Shown here one piece after another: positions 10,513 to 21,889 of a DNA stretch of 64,000 nucleotides. The notes under the pieces are model-generated. The model was not told the DNA's origin. It did no database searches and was given only the letters and a program-made list of their open reading frames with translations. Where the stretch lies: positions 1,488,001-1,552,000 of the forward strand of contig NC_062976.1 of the NCBI RefSeq assembly GCF_023078275.1. The letters are read 5' to 3'. Numbering within the stretch: position 1 is the first letter of the stretch; each line of letters opens with the position of its first letter. The translations under genes and the position numbers were made by a program. Source of the DNA: Leguminivora glycinivorella. Taxonomy: Eukaryota; Arthropoda; Insecta; Lepidoptera; Tortricidae.

Positions 10513-10968
10513 AGAGTAACCTACTTAACAATTTACAGTAAGGCAGGTGCCTTACGTAGACCTCTTCGTAACGCTACGCCGTAGAATGCATTTCACGTTA
10601 CGAGAATGCTTCGTAGCCTCACAGTATAATAAAGAATAGGTACTATCGTACAGCATGGCCACCCCCGCCCCCGCTCCCCGCTGAAAGTGCCGCCAACCCC
10701 CTCTCGGTTACCTCACAGTTAACGCCTGTCAAAAACGCGAACAGTCGACCTGTCATATTTCACTCGTACAAGCATAGTACGCGTTCACCTACACGAGCTT
10801 AGACTGTGAACGCGCCTCTTTCATATATTTGATCACCAGTGTCCGAGGTACGGTAGCGCTTTGTGTCAGTCATGAAATTGTCAATGGTCATATTGTTTTA
10901 TAAAGTGCCTAAGATGGTTGTTTATCAGCCCGCTACTAATAATATTGACGATACCTGATCAAGGGACT
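10513..10968. other. No gene recognised
   Basis: Contains cgtaacgctacgccgtagaa motifs repeated in both orientations around 10545-10625, suggesting a degraded foldback element. Nothing coding. Confidence 0.35.
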
Positions 10969-11087
10969 GGGGGCCGATTTTTGAGTCTCACGGCGTTCTA
11001 ATTCAGAAAATTGTCACTGAAAATAATAGGCAATTCACCGTTTTCAACCGGTATTTTAGTGAGAGTGAGACTCAAAAATCGGCCCCC
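10969..11087. mobile_element. 119-bp MITE (GGGGGCCGATTTTTGAGTCT)
   Basis: Inverted ends GGGGGCCGATTTTTGAGTCT. The interior contains ccggtattttagtg and attgtcactgaaaataata. An equal-length copy in the opposite orientation lies at 12213-12331. Confidence 0.8.
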
Positions 11088-11303
11088 TGATCCGAAAAGT
11101 ATTAGATTTTAAGCTTTGCGAGGGCTTCAATGCACAAGGGTTACATCTTTCTCTATCACTCTCAATTACGCCGACATTGGTGTAAAAGAGAAAGTTCTCT
11201 GCTAACTCCGGTTGTTGCGATAGCCCCTATGTGTAGACATTTCATTTAAATTTAGGCTGCTAATACAATACCGACAGATCGACACTATATTTTTGGCGAC
11301 ATA

Positions 11304-11437
11304 GTATTATTAAATTAAAACGGGACTTAATCGCGTAAAACTTACGTAAATATAAAACGTAAGTTTTACGCGATTAAGTCCCGTTTTAATTTAATAATAT
11401 GAGTGAAGATCGTGTTAGTTTAAATCAATATATGACA
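11304..11437. mobile_element. Palindromic element related to an insert in the 55-58 kb satellite
   Basis: Arms attaaattaaaacgggactt / inverse form a ~95-bp hairpin centred at ~11352. The adjoining atgagtgaagatcgtgttag tttaaatcaatat matches 56340-56380, where the same segment interrupts the GC-rich satellite. Confidence 0.6.
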
Positions 11438-11745
11438 TAGTATTATTTACTTTCATCTAATAAGTACAAATATTTCTTCAGTTTCTTGGAATTAAAATGG
11501 AGTTAATAAAAAATCTGGCTCCATTTAATAAAACAAACATCGTATCATAAAAACGTTTTCGTTCAAGTAAAATGTTTACGAATAATCCCCGATTGAATCG
11601 TAACGAGCGTTTTATTCGAATATAAAAATAGTACACAAGCATTCCAGATGGTATGTAGATGCTTTTGCTCTCTGATTACACAGGCGTGCAAATGGTATAC
11701 AAAACGTTTCATAACACCAGACACAGGTGGCGTAGCCAAGGGGAT

Positions 11746-12190
11746 AATAGTTATTTGTTATACAAGAGTGCAAAGTTGTATTTTAACGCCGAGTGTGGAA
11801 TTGAAAAACGAGCAAGCGAAAGGATTCTATAGTTGAACCACGAGCGAAGCGAGTGGTTCGAGAATAGAATCCTGAACTTGCGAGTTTTTCAACACACGAG
11901 AAGTAAAATACATTTGCACTCGTGTGTAACACAAAACTTTTCCCCTCACTATAGCGAGGAAAGAACAACGCAAAAAAACGCGTTTATCACTACTTCCAGT
12001 ACTTCCACATGTGGTAAAACATCTTCATCACTAGATTAACCCACTTTTATCAATTTTAAAGCAGAAAATTTGCATCTATTCAAGGTCAAATTACTTTATC
12101 CACTAGTGGATAAAATGCGTTTTTACCCGCTGGTATTAAAAGACAAAACACGTGTTTCCGAGCTAGTGAGGGGAAAACAATTTCGCTAGA
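11746..12190 (+). repeat. Family F4 repeat (~440 bp)
   Basis: Starts tagttatttgttatacaag, contains taacgccgagtgtggaattg, a hairpin around ccacgagcgaagcgagtggt, ttcccctcactatagcgagg, and ends cgtgtttccgagctagtgag. Other copies at 15467-15900 (+) and 26252-26690 (-). Three overlapping open frames here are repeat-borne and unsupported. Confidence 0.75.
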
Positions 12191-12212
12191 GCCACGAACC
12201 GCTTTCAGCACT

Positions 12213-12331
12213 GGGGGCCGATTTTTGAGTCTCACTGTCACTAAAATACCGGTTGAAAACGGTGAATTGCCTATTATTTTCAGTGACAATTTTCTGAATT
12301 CGAACGGCGTGAGATTCAAAAATCGGCCCCC
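12213..12331. mobile_element. 119-bp MITE, second copy
   Basis: Same inverted ends as 10969-11087, inserted at the right end of the F4 repeat. The interior is in the opposite orientation. Confidence 0.8.
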
Positions 12332-12339
12332 AGAACTTG

Positions 12340-12640
12340 ATTAAGACGCTACAGGAGCGCCCACCCCCCCTTTCAATTTGGGAATTCTGGTTTAATAAAA
12401 TTTGTCCAGTAAGAACAACTCGGTTAAAAGATAATGCGAAAAAATCTTTAAAGTCGAGGTTCCGCTCTCGAAAGTTTCCTCCTTCAAAACTTAATCAATC
12501 GTAACGAAATTTGAGAATTTGAATAACCATGAAATAATCTGTGTCGGACCGTTTAGTTTTTTTGGCTAATCGTCACCAATTTTGATTAGGTACCACACCT
12601 TTTTTTACGCCTTGATCAATAACGCCGTTTTTGGAATTCA
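12340..12640 (+). repeat. Left half of the 3037-5712-type element
   Basis: aagacgctacagga at the left end, then ccccctttcaatttgggaat, tcgaggttccgctctcg and tgtcggaccgtttag in the same order as 3037/5300-5480. The right end is missing. Confidence 0.6.
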
Positions 12641-12980
12641 AGTTTTAACACGCTTAGCGGTAGAATTTTTACATTTATCAGTAAAAGATCTAAATAGGCA
12701 AAATTTTATTTTAAACTTTCCATGATTGGGACCTTAGGAACTTATAGTTGTTGATGACGAGTAAACAAACCACTACAATTACAACGCTTTTCTTCGAACT
12801 CGACTCATAAAATATTAAAAACCGCGATCAATTATACGTGTTTTTTCTCTATGTTTGTTTAACGAATAGTTGCGCCCGTGCCAAACTTCAGTTCAGTAAA
12901 CATGCCACTCCATCACAAACATTTCATTCAATAACGCAGAAATGACAGTTCAAAATGGCGGATGAAGAACGATAGCGTAA

Positions 12981-13158
12981 GGCCTGAGTGGACGCTTGGA
13001 GCGGAGCGGTCGGCGGCGCGTGCAGCGGGGCGGGCGAGTGTGCGTCTACCCTATGCAGCGTCGACTCTATCAGGACACTTGTATGAGCATCAATTGTTTG
13101 ACATGCACGCCGCACGCTCCGCCCCGCTGTACGCCCAATATGAGCGTGAACTCAGGCC
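12981..13158. mobile_element. GC-rich MITE (GGCCTGAGT ends)
   Basis: ggcctgagtggacgct at the left and gcgtgaactcaggcc at the right are imperfect inverted repeats, continuing into gcagcggggcgg / gccccgctgt. Open frames on both strands here are by-products of the GC-rich arms. Confidence 0.6.
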
Positions 13159-13175
13159 GCACACTTTGAATTCCT

Positions 13176-14626
13176 GGCCCCAATTTCACATCGGTGACAG
13201 GTGCGACAATTGTCACAAAATATTACATATGTAGAATTATCGGTTTCACCACGTTGACAGGTGTGACAATTGTAGAATACAATTGTCACGACTTTACGAC
13301 TTTACGACGAATTGATTGTCACCATTGATTGACTGTGTGGTGACGGGTTAAGAATTTCACCACCCCCTTTCTTCCCGTGGGTGTCGTAGAAGGCGACTAT
13401 GGGCTATGGGTTAAATTGTGGCGTAGGCGAGAGGCTGGCAACCTGTCACTGCAATGCCACAGTTTCGTTTTCTTTCAACCCCTTATTTGCCAAGAGTGGC
13501 ACTGAAGCTTTAGTAGTTTCATGTGCTCTGCCTACCCTTTTATGGGACACAGGCGTGATTGTATGTATGTATGTATGTATGATTGTCACCACAGGGAAAA
13601 ATGTATCAAATAATTAATAGTTGTATTTAATGGATAGTTTTATGTTTATTGGCCGACTATAAATGCCTTTGTTTTCTTTGATAAAACTTATTTAAAACTA
13701 TTATCTAAATCCTCTCCCATCATTATATAATTTTTTTCGGTAACATTATTTATGTGTATCAAGTATATATGTGGTATGTGTTAGTATTTTGTTTCAAAAA
13801 CAATATTGCATAATGGATATAACAAGAAAGATGACTATCTTAAAATTGGTTTTCGACAGCAAATTCGTGTTATTTGATAAATTTGAAAACAAATTAACAT
13901 TCGAAATGAAAGCTAATAAATAGAAAGGAATAGCACAATGTTTTAATGAAACGGATGTGTATGACAAAGATTAGAAATATCTAAGACATATATCTAACTT
14001 GGCACTATATTAAGTATTTAATAAGTTTGAATTATTAATTATTAAGATATATAAAACGTATTTCTTATAACGTGAATAAAAGGATAAAAAAGATTGACCA
14101 TAAAAATACTACAATAAAAATATACAAATAAAACAAAATAATATATGTAAAACTATAGGTATTCTAAACTAATAGTTAAGCTAAACTAAAACTTTAAATA
14201 AATAATTATGTCACGTATTTTATTAATAAGGTAAATTTTAGTCTATTTCAATTTGAAATTAGGTGTAAAAATACGAAGGTACGTAGTTCATTTAAAAACA
14301 CTCTCATTAATTTGAGGGTATTTGTATAAAATAATAGTTCATGAACTACGCGTATATCGACCACGAATTACTACAATTGTCACACAAATTCGACACATCT
14401 TAAACCTCATGTCATGATTCACCGACAATTCTACAAATATGTCGCCTAAAAAATGATTATTGTTTCACAACAGAATTGTAATACATACAATTGTAGCAGA
14501 ATGCCTGTCATGTTTGCATGCAATTCTACAGAAAATATTTTATAAAATTGTAATATATCACCTGTCATTGACAATTGTCGCTCGACATATGTCACTGACA
14601 ATTGTAGCCTTTTTGAAACAGGGGCC
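13176..14626. mobile_element. 1.45-kb inverted-repeat element rich in GACAATTGT motifs, with a nested F3 repeat
   Basis: Ends ggccccaatttcac and gtttcaaaaagg/ggggcc are inverted. gacaattgt or attgtcac recurs near both ends (13202-13310; 14360-14605). An F3 repeat (13334-13582) is inserted near the left end. The middle (13620-14350) is AT-rich with no coding signal. Confidence 0.5.
13334..13582 (-). repeat. Family F3 repeat, minus orientation
   Basis: gtgtggtgacgggttaag, tagaaggcgactatgggcta, gtcactgcaatgccac and a terminal (GTAT)n run. It is the mirror copy of 14692-14936. Confidence 0.75.
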
Positions 14627-14691
14627 TATGATTATTGTTATAGGTAGACAAAATTTATTGGCCACTTTGTACTACGACGATAAATAGGTAC

Positions 14692-14936
14692 ATACATACA
14701 TACATACAATCATGCCTGTATCCCATAAAGGGGTAGGCAGAGCACATGAAACTACTAAAGCTTCAGTGCCACTCTTGGCAAAAAGGGGCTGAAAAAAAAA
14801 ACGAAACCGTGACATTGCAGTGACAGGTTGCCAGCCTCTCGCCTACGCCACAATCTAACCCATATCCCATAGTCGCCTTCTACGACACCCACGGGAAGAA
14901 GGGGGTGGTGAAATTCTTAACCCGTCACCACACAGG
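14692..14936 (+). repeat. Family F3 repeat, plus orientation
   Basis: (CATA)n, then gcctgtatcccataaagggg, gaaactactaaagcttcagt, ccagcctctcgcctacgcc and ttaacccgtcaccacacag. With 13334-13582 it makes a 1.1-kb-spaced inverted pair. Confidence 0.8.
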
Positions 14937-15466
14937 GTAGATAAATAGGTAGCTATTTCACTTTTTAATGTAAAGATCAAAGAGACTCGAGGTGTGTTTT
15001 TATTCTTCTAAAACTAAAACAATGTTGCACAGACTTGAAAGTGTCATCCGATTCGAAAGTTAAAACTTCCAAATTTTATATCAGAGCAGTTCCAAAAACC
15101 GAGAACAAGTTTGAAATTATCTGCCAATCGCTGGGAACCCCCGAAAATCAACTAAACGACTGAACTGACTAATTAAAACGATTCTACACATCGCATTTTA
15201 ACCGTTTCTGGGAAAATTGTGTTGCTTAATTTTGTAAATATGTATGTATTCTACCTATTTACCGCTTTCAAGCGAGCTATGCCAATTAAAGTGTATAGTT
15301 GACCCTTATTTAGCGACGTCTGTACTTCTGTAGACGTTGCCCGATGCACCAAAATTTCAAAACCAGCAAAAAGCTTTCAAAACAATTTCATCATGTGAAT
15401 GAAGTTATCATCACACTTTACAAGCGTAATAAACGTACTGGCGAGAGTCAGAGTGCTTTCATGAAT
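14937..15466. other. No gene recognised
   Basis: Low-complexity, AT-rich, no matching repeat in the window. Confidence 0.4.
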
Positions 15467-15900
15467 TACAATAGTTATTTGTTATACAAGGGGGCAAAGT
15501 TGTATTTTAACGCCGAGTGTGGAATTGAAAAACGAGCAAGTGAAAGGATTCTATAGTTGAACCACGAGCGAAGCGAGTGGTTCGAGAATAGAATCCTGAA
15601 CTTGCGAGTTTTTTAACACACGAGAAGTAAAATACATTTGCACCCGAGTGTAACACAAAACTTTTCCCCTCACTATAGCGAGGAAACTACAACGCAAAAA
15701 ATGCGTTTATCACTGCTTCCAGTAGTTCCACAGGTGGTAAATCATCTTTATTACTAGATTCATCTACTTTTATCAATTTCAAAGCAGTTAATTTGACTTT
15801 ATTGAAGGTCAAATTACTTTACCCACTAGTGGATAAAATGCGTTTTTACCCGCTGGTATTAAAGGACAAAACACGTGTTTCCGAGCCAAAGGGGAAAAAT
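15467..15900 (+). repeat. Family F4 repeat
   Basis: Same order of motifs as 11746-12190, including ttgtattttaacgccgagtg and cgtgtttccgagcc. Confidence 0.75.
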
Positions 15901-16700
15901 AATGGGATGCATTTGTTATGCAATTTCGTACTCGACTGAGCTTACGTCTTACAGATCTCCAAAAATAGCGGGTGAGAAATGTTTCATGTCTTTATTGCAA
16001 ACATTTGAAGTCTATGAAAAATTGTCTATGAAAAATGTGTTTTAACCACACCAACTGGTAAAGGCTTACTTTGCTATTCGAAAACAGATAGTAAAATTGA
16101 ATTTTATCCACAAGAGTTCAAAGTAATTTTATACAAATTATAACTTGATGTCTTGAGCTGGCCGGTAGAATTTACCTAGAAATGAGATGGAATTTTTTTT
16201 TATACTTTACTTTAATAAACAAAAGAAATGATATTTTATTATTAGAAAGAAATACATACTACAAATTATACTATTAAAATTATACTAGACTTAGAAAACT
16301 AAAACTAAACCTATCAAAAAAATAAAAATACCTAAAAGTCTAAGCATTAAGATGGATTTGATTTAGTTCGATGTTTTATAGTCAGTAATTTGTTCGTGTT
16401 GGGGTGGTGAAAAATTGTGTGTTTCATTCGGGTGGCAAAGTTTATTTAACCTTCGCGCCTTGAACTACTGTTTTAGGTACAATGTTACGTGATTCTTAAC
16501 ATTTTGTTTTTATCGTTGTGATTCGAGGAAATAACGGAACTTTATAAGATCACTCGTGCGTATGTCTGTTTGTGTCTGTCACTACCAAGATTCTCGGAAA
16601 GTACCCGCTGATTCGATTGACCAAATATTAACATACGAATTAATCTTGCTGATTGCTGAACTAAAAGCGAACATTTTGTGTAAATCGAATTAAATAGCAA
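15901..16700. other. No gene recognised
   Basis: A 16380-16455 segment (gtgttggggtggtgaaaaat ... gcaaagtttatttaacctt) resembles 61290-61360, so a second-order repeat is present. The rest is AT-rich spacer. Confidence 0.4.
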
Positions 16701-16875
16701 TAACCTAACCACAAAATTAAATTTTTGAAAAAAACCCCGACCGCGGCATAGTGGGCCGATTTTCATGAAACATGGCTAAGAACACTCCCGACTAACTCAG
16801 CTTTCAGACATAAAAAAACTAAATCAAAATCGGTTTATCCGTTCGAGAGCTACGATGCCACAGACAGACACACAC

Positions 16876-16906
<31 letters not shown>

Positions 16907-16967
16907 TACACACAGACAGACACGTCAAACTTATATGACCCCGTCGTTTTTGCGTCGGGGGTTAAAA
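16701..16967 (+). repeat. Family F2 repeat (complete)
   Basis: taacctaaccacaaaatta, ccgcggcatagtgggccg, gctaagaacactcccgacta, gttcgagagctacgatgcca, a GACA microsatellite and gcgtcgggggttaaaaa. Confidence 0.8.
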
Positions 16968-17078
16968 ATGGAGGCCTCTTTTTTTAATTTTTAATGCAGG
17001 TATAGGAAATATTAGGTATATTAGGAAATATAAGTACATGGATATTTTTTTTTTAATAATTAAGCGTAGTATTACTAG

Positions 17079-17262
17079 CTTTTGCCCGCGGCTCCGCTCG
17101 CGTTAGAAAGAGACAAAAAGTAGCCTATGTCACTCTCCATCCCTTCAACTATCTCCACTAAAAAAATTAAGTCAATTCGTCGCTCCGTTTTGCCGTGAAA
17201 GACGGACAAACAAACAGACACACACACTTTCCCATTTATAATATTAGTGTGGATGTTTACAG
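17079..17262 (+). repeat. Family F5 repeat
   Basis: ctagcttttgcccgcggctc to ttcccatttataatattag, uninterrupted. Confidence 0.75.
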
Positions 17263-17579
17263 TTTTAGTTTTATGATCCCCGGTGCGCGAACTAATCAAA
17301 CTCGCACTTGATCGGTTTTTTCTATAAGGTAAATTCCCAATTCGTTTTTCATTACGCACACTTCAGGAATGCGTGAGTTCACGCACGATTTCACACGCGT
17401 ATAAATACACGGGTATTTCCGTCTGCAAGTATCCACAAGACCACAACTCCACACCTTTACGTGTGTGACAAATCACCGCCTGTCACTCCGACTGCCATTG
17501 GAATTTTAGTTCGTTCACTCTTCATTGAAAAATGGGTTTAATTTGAGGAGTGATGAAATTAGCAAAAATATTTCACACT
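17263..17579. other. No gene recognised
   Basis: Spacer between an F5 repeat and the LINE; nothing recognised. Confidence 0.4.
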
Positions 17580-17582
17580 ATG

Positions 17583-17629
<47 letters not shown>

Positions 17630-17873
17630 ATTTATTGCCAAAAAAAGTCTACAATCTAAACTTACAGTTTAAGCATTAGGTACAACATCCTTTTTGGTAA
17701 CTACAAACATCAATCATCAAGTGGTACAACACAACAGTATAAATTTTATCTTAAAGTAGAGGTACATTACAAAGGCAATGGGTACCAGTCTCAGGCTTTG
17801 CTAGATTGATGGTATTATCCAGCCCTGATTTTCAGCCTGGTCCCTCGGGTCGGTGAAGGCGTTTGGCGCTCGC

Positions 17874-17876
<3 letters not shown>

Positions 17877-17944
<68 letters not shown>
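17877..17944. repeat. (TG)n microsatellite in the LINE 3' UTR
   Basis: About 33 uninterrupted TG dinucleotides. The minus-strand frame at 17801-18034 reads through it as a His-Thr run and is not a gene. Confidence 0.95.
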
Positions 17945-17945
<1 letters not shown>

Positions 17946-18175
17946 TTTGTGTATGTGTATGTACATAAGAGTATAACTGTGCATGTGTTATGTGTATGCT
18001 GTATAGATATATATATATAGTAAGTAATATTCATAGTAGTCTGTGCAATATGTATTTATTATTATACTTATACTTTATTTATTTATTTATTTATTCTTAT
18101 AGTATATTTAAAGATAATATAATGAAGATAATATATTTAAAAAAAAAAAAAAAAGAGAGAAAAGCAACCCATTTA

Positions 18176-21045
18176 CTAAGTTAAGGGAAGGTTCAGTTTT
18201 TGTAACTCAAGCAGGTGTACTTTTACTAGTTTTTTAAATTTTAGTAAGGGTATATGACATCTTAGAGGTGGTGGTAAGTCATTCCAAATCTTTGTGGTTG
18301 CATATTTGAACCCCCCTTTGAACGATTTAGTTTTATGTTTTGGGATTAGCAAGGAGTTTATTCTATGGCTTCTTATTGGTTTCTTGCTTGTGCTCTGCAG
18401 CCAGATTAGTTTCTCGTAGAGGTATGAGGGCTTTTCAAAATCTATGACTTTGCGCAACGTAAATGCCAGATGTAGGTTCCTTCTATTATTCATGTTCAAA
18501 ATACGCTTACTATTAAGATATGGTGTGATGTGCGCTCGCTTTGGTATATGGTAGCAAAACCTTGTGCATGCATTTTGAACCCGTTGTATCGCGTTTTTTG
18601 TTTTTTGTAACAACCGTGGGCCATATACAATGTCTGAGTAATTAAACGGGGACAAAATCAAAGCCTCTACGAGTATCTCCCTAACTTGTTCTGATAAGTA
18701 TTTCCTAAAGTTGTACAGAGCTTTGAGGCGATAGAATGCGTTACGTATTTTAATATTAATATGATGCTCATATCTTAGTTCCCCATCCATGAACAGACCT
18801 AGGTTCTTTGCGTAAGGCACTTGCGGTATTGTCTCCAACCCCACACAAACTTTAGGACTCTGGTTTATAATATTTTGTCTCTGGGTTTTACTGCCTACTA
18901 CTACATACTGTGACTTCGATGGGTTTAATACTAGGTTATTTCTAGAGGACCAATCCGCTATTCTCATGAGGTCGCTGTTTATTTTAACAAGTGCATCCGT
19001 TAGGTCCTGTGGTTTAAATGAATAGTAGATCTGTGTATCGTCTGCGTACAGATGTACTCCACAGTGCTGTATTTCAGTCACTAGATCAGCAGTGTATAGT
19101 ATAAAAAGCAACGGACTCAAAACAGATCCTTGAGGTGTTCCTCGCTCCAGCTGGCGGACTTCTGATTTAGCCACTACTCCTTGTGCTAGTTGCAGTTCCA
19201 CGTATTGCTGCCTACCCATTAAGTACGACTCAAACCACTTTCGCGACGATTCAGTTATGCCATAGTAGGCCATTTTTGAAAGGAGTAGCGATGGATTCAT
19301 ACAGTCGAAAGCTCGAGAAAAGTCTAACAGAGTGACAATAGAACCTTTTCCTTCGTCTGATGCAGTTATTATATCATCTGTTACCTTTGCCAATGCTGTA
19401 GCTGTACCGTGTTTGCTGCGGAACCCCGACTGTATCTGTGGAAGAATGTTATGTTCGTCCAAATACTTTTTGAGTTGATTGCAAACCACTTTTTCTATGA
19501 TTTTTGACAGGATCGGTAGAATGCTGACCGGTCGCAAGTCCTTGTATTCATCGATCTTGTTTGATTTAGGAATCGGCCTTATCTTTGCTATCTTCCACTT
19601 ATCTGGGAATATTCCTGTCATTATTGACAAGTTTATGATGTGCGTAATTATTGGCAATGTGGAGCTCAAGGTGAGGCGAACCATATCTATTGAAATATTG
19701 TCTTGTCCACTGGCTTTTGTTTCAATCGATTGTATTATGTTACTCACTTCTCCTTCTGTAGTCCTGGCAATATTGAACTCGTGACTGTTATACCTACTAT
19801 TCTCAAAATAAGCTTGAGTGTCATAGTCTGTTTCGGCATTTCCCGGTACCTCTAGAAAAAATTATTCAGCTCGTCAGGATCACACAAGTGCTCTGGTATA
19901 AGCGGCTTTTCCTTATCTTCTGTCATTGCGCAATTTTTTATTTGCATCCACATATGCTTGGGACGGTTCCTATTGTTATTAACGAAGTGGGTAAAGTAAG
20001 CTGCCTTCTCGCGTTCTAACGCTCCATTTGTATAGTTCCTTAAAGTCTTATAATATTCCTTATGAGCTTCGAAACCAGTTTTATGAGCTCTGGCCCATGC
20101 GCGGTCGCGCAAGTGCATCATTAGTTTAATATTGTCCGTCACCCACGGGTACGAACTGTTCTTTATACATAAACGTCTTACTGGCGCATGCGCATCGAAC
20201 AGAGAGATCAACAATGTGTTAAATAGGTTTACCTTGTCATTTATCTCATCCCGCTTGACAACCTCTTCCCAAGGTAGCCGCCTGAGCTCTTCGTTAAAAA
20301 TCTCCATATCAATTTTTCCTAAATCCCTCTTGTAAATATATTGCGGTGACTGTTTAGGCTTTCTGATTTTAAGCTCAACGATTACCATTGCGTGGTCACT
20401 TACATTATGATTGTGATGTACAGTTATAGTTTTACACGTATTCGGACTATCCGTAACTATTAAATCTAATAATGAACCCGCGCTGTTCATTATTCTTGTT
20501 GGTTCTTTCACTAATTGTGTTAAGTTTCTTTGTGAAAAAAATGACTGTAATTTTTTTGTACTCGGATTATCCAGTGAATTAACGTCTACATTAAAATCTG
20601 TAAGTATATAAATACCCTTACATGAAGCGAACGTGTCTATTGAATCACTAAGTGCCTCAATTGCATTGTTTACCGTAACTGACTCCGGCCTATATGCGGT
20701 TCCAATTACAAATGTCCCAACTCCATTTATTTTAAGTGTTAGCCACATTTGCTCTAATTGTGACGGTGGATGTTCTTGTATCTTTACTCGCAGGCCCTTC
20801 CGGATATAAAAACCTACCCCTCCTCCCCTTTTCCCATTAGTTCGCGTATTGTTCCTTAAAACGTAGTGTGGTATTTGAGGTACAAACTTCTCCTGCCCAT
20901 CACGTAACCACGTCTCATTTAACGCCAGTATATCAGGTTTATACCTATCAATTAACGCTACTAATTCATCTCGCCCGGTATTTAAAGATCGCACATTTAA
21001 AAGTGCTACTATCAAATTATGTGCTTTTATTCGCTTAATTCTCAT
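18176..21045 (-). CDS. LINE ORF2: endonuclease-reverse transcriptase, one frameshift
   Basis: Starts at ATG 21045 (MRIKRIKAHN) and ends at 18176. Codons before the shift (to 19852) form an APE-type endonuclease: LNVRSLN near residue 17, LNETW (catalytic Glu), TDFNVD where the family usually has GDFN, and SDHAM near the end. After the shift comes the reverse transcriptase: KASGQDNIS, LRPVSILP, GFRSKHGTATAL, LDFSRAFDCM, GTPQGSVLSPLLF and the catalytic YADD in LYADDTQIYY. The C-terminal region is typical of CR1/Jockey-type LINEs; no RNase H is seen. Total ~957 codons, about the usual length. At 19852 the frame is lost in a run of six T (minus strand). The +2 frame continues open at once (LEVPGNAETDY...) into the RT, so one missing T explains the break. 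Confidence 0.9.
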
Positions 21046-21097
21046 AGAATAAACACGTAGGAATCTATTACATAGGTATCTATTACACAGATAGGTA

Positions 21098-21889
21098 TTA
21101 CCCGGGTATCCTGGCTACAGTGGTGTCTATCAAACTCATTGCATAAGAAAAAAATATATCGTATTTGAAGTCTACTATAAAAAAATCTGTATGATTTCTA
21201 CCACTAGATGTAAATAAACTACTGAGGTAAATTGAAAATAAACTCGCAAGTGCGCACAAATATATAATTAAATAATTGTGTAGTGTAATTTTTGTATATA
21301 AAATTATTACGCAGCCTTTAAACACAACTGTATACTTCCATGGATCACTTACATACTTTAATTGCATTTCCAAACAAGATAAATTATAAAAATAAGTAAT
21401 ATTTTCTTTTACGGTTAGCCTTAACAAAACTCTATTAGTGTACAAATATATGATATGTGTATTTATTCTTCCTATTAGCCATGCAAAATTAACCCTTACA
21501 CCCGCGCCATGTAAACTGTCCCAAGTGCAAACTTTATTCACGATATCTGTGTATGGCATTGTATATGTATATATGCATTTTATAAATCGTTGATACAGGT
21601 AAGTTGTATGTGCAAACATTTTTATGTAATATTTATTGACCTTTAAATAAAGTACATTTACAAATAGGCAGGACAGACGCGTTATGTAGGTATCATTTAT
21701 TATAAAACTTATAAAAACAATAATTAGTTTCAAATATACGACTATTGACCTAACTAAATAAATACTAAAGCACTTTTTACAGTTATTTACCCTGTGACGT
21801 CGTAGGGTCCACACCAAAAACTCGGCCAATTTCTTTCTCGCTTCGAATACGCACTGTTCTACTATCCTTGCCGTCTGTTCTCTTTGCAT
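21098..21889 (-). CDS. Uncharacterised 263-codon open frame between LINE ORF1 and ORF2
   Basis: Opens with ATG (MQREQTARIV) inside the end of ORF1 in another frame, and overlaps ORF1 by 107 bp. It then stays open through almost the whole ORF1-ORF2 spacer. The product is hydrophobic, with several possible membrane stretches (SIVVYLKLIIVFISFII; LIIYLCALASLFSIYL) and several Cys. I recognise no family. A run of over 220 stop-free codons outside ORF1 is unexpected in DNA this AT-rich, but a T-rich spacer can yield a hydrophobic frame by chance. Treat as hypothetical. Confidence 0.3.
   Translation of the reverse strand: MQREQTARIVEQCVFEARKKLAEFLVWTLRRHRVNNCKKCFSIYLVRSIVVYLKLIIVFISFIINDTYITRLSCLFVNVLYLKVNKYYIKMFAHTTYLYQRFIKCIYTYTMPYTDIVNKVCTWDSLHGAGVRVNFAWLIGRINTHIIYLYTNRVLLRLTVKENITYFYNLSCLEMQLKYVSDPWKYTVVFKGCVIILYTKITLHNYLIIYLCALASLFSIYLSSLFTSSGRNHTDFFIVDFKYDIFFSYAMSLIDTTVARIPG

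Noticed and set aside
12924..13234. GC-rich frames on both strands
   Set aside because: They coincide with the arms of a GGCCTGAGT-ended MITE and show no family similarity.
17801..18034. Minus-strand frame with a His-Thr run
   Set aside because: It translates a TG microsatellite in the LINE 3' UTR.
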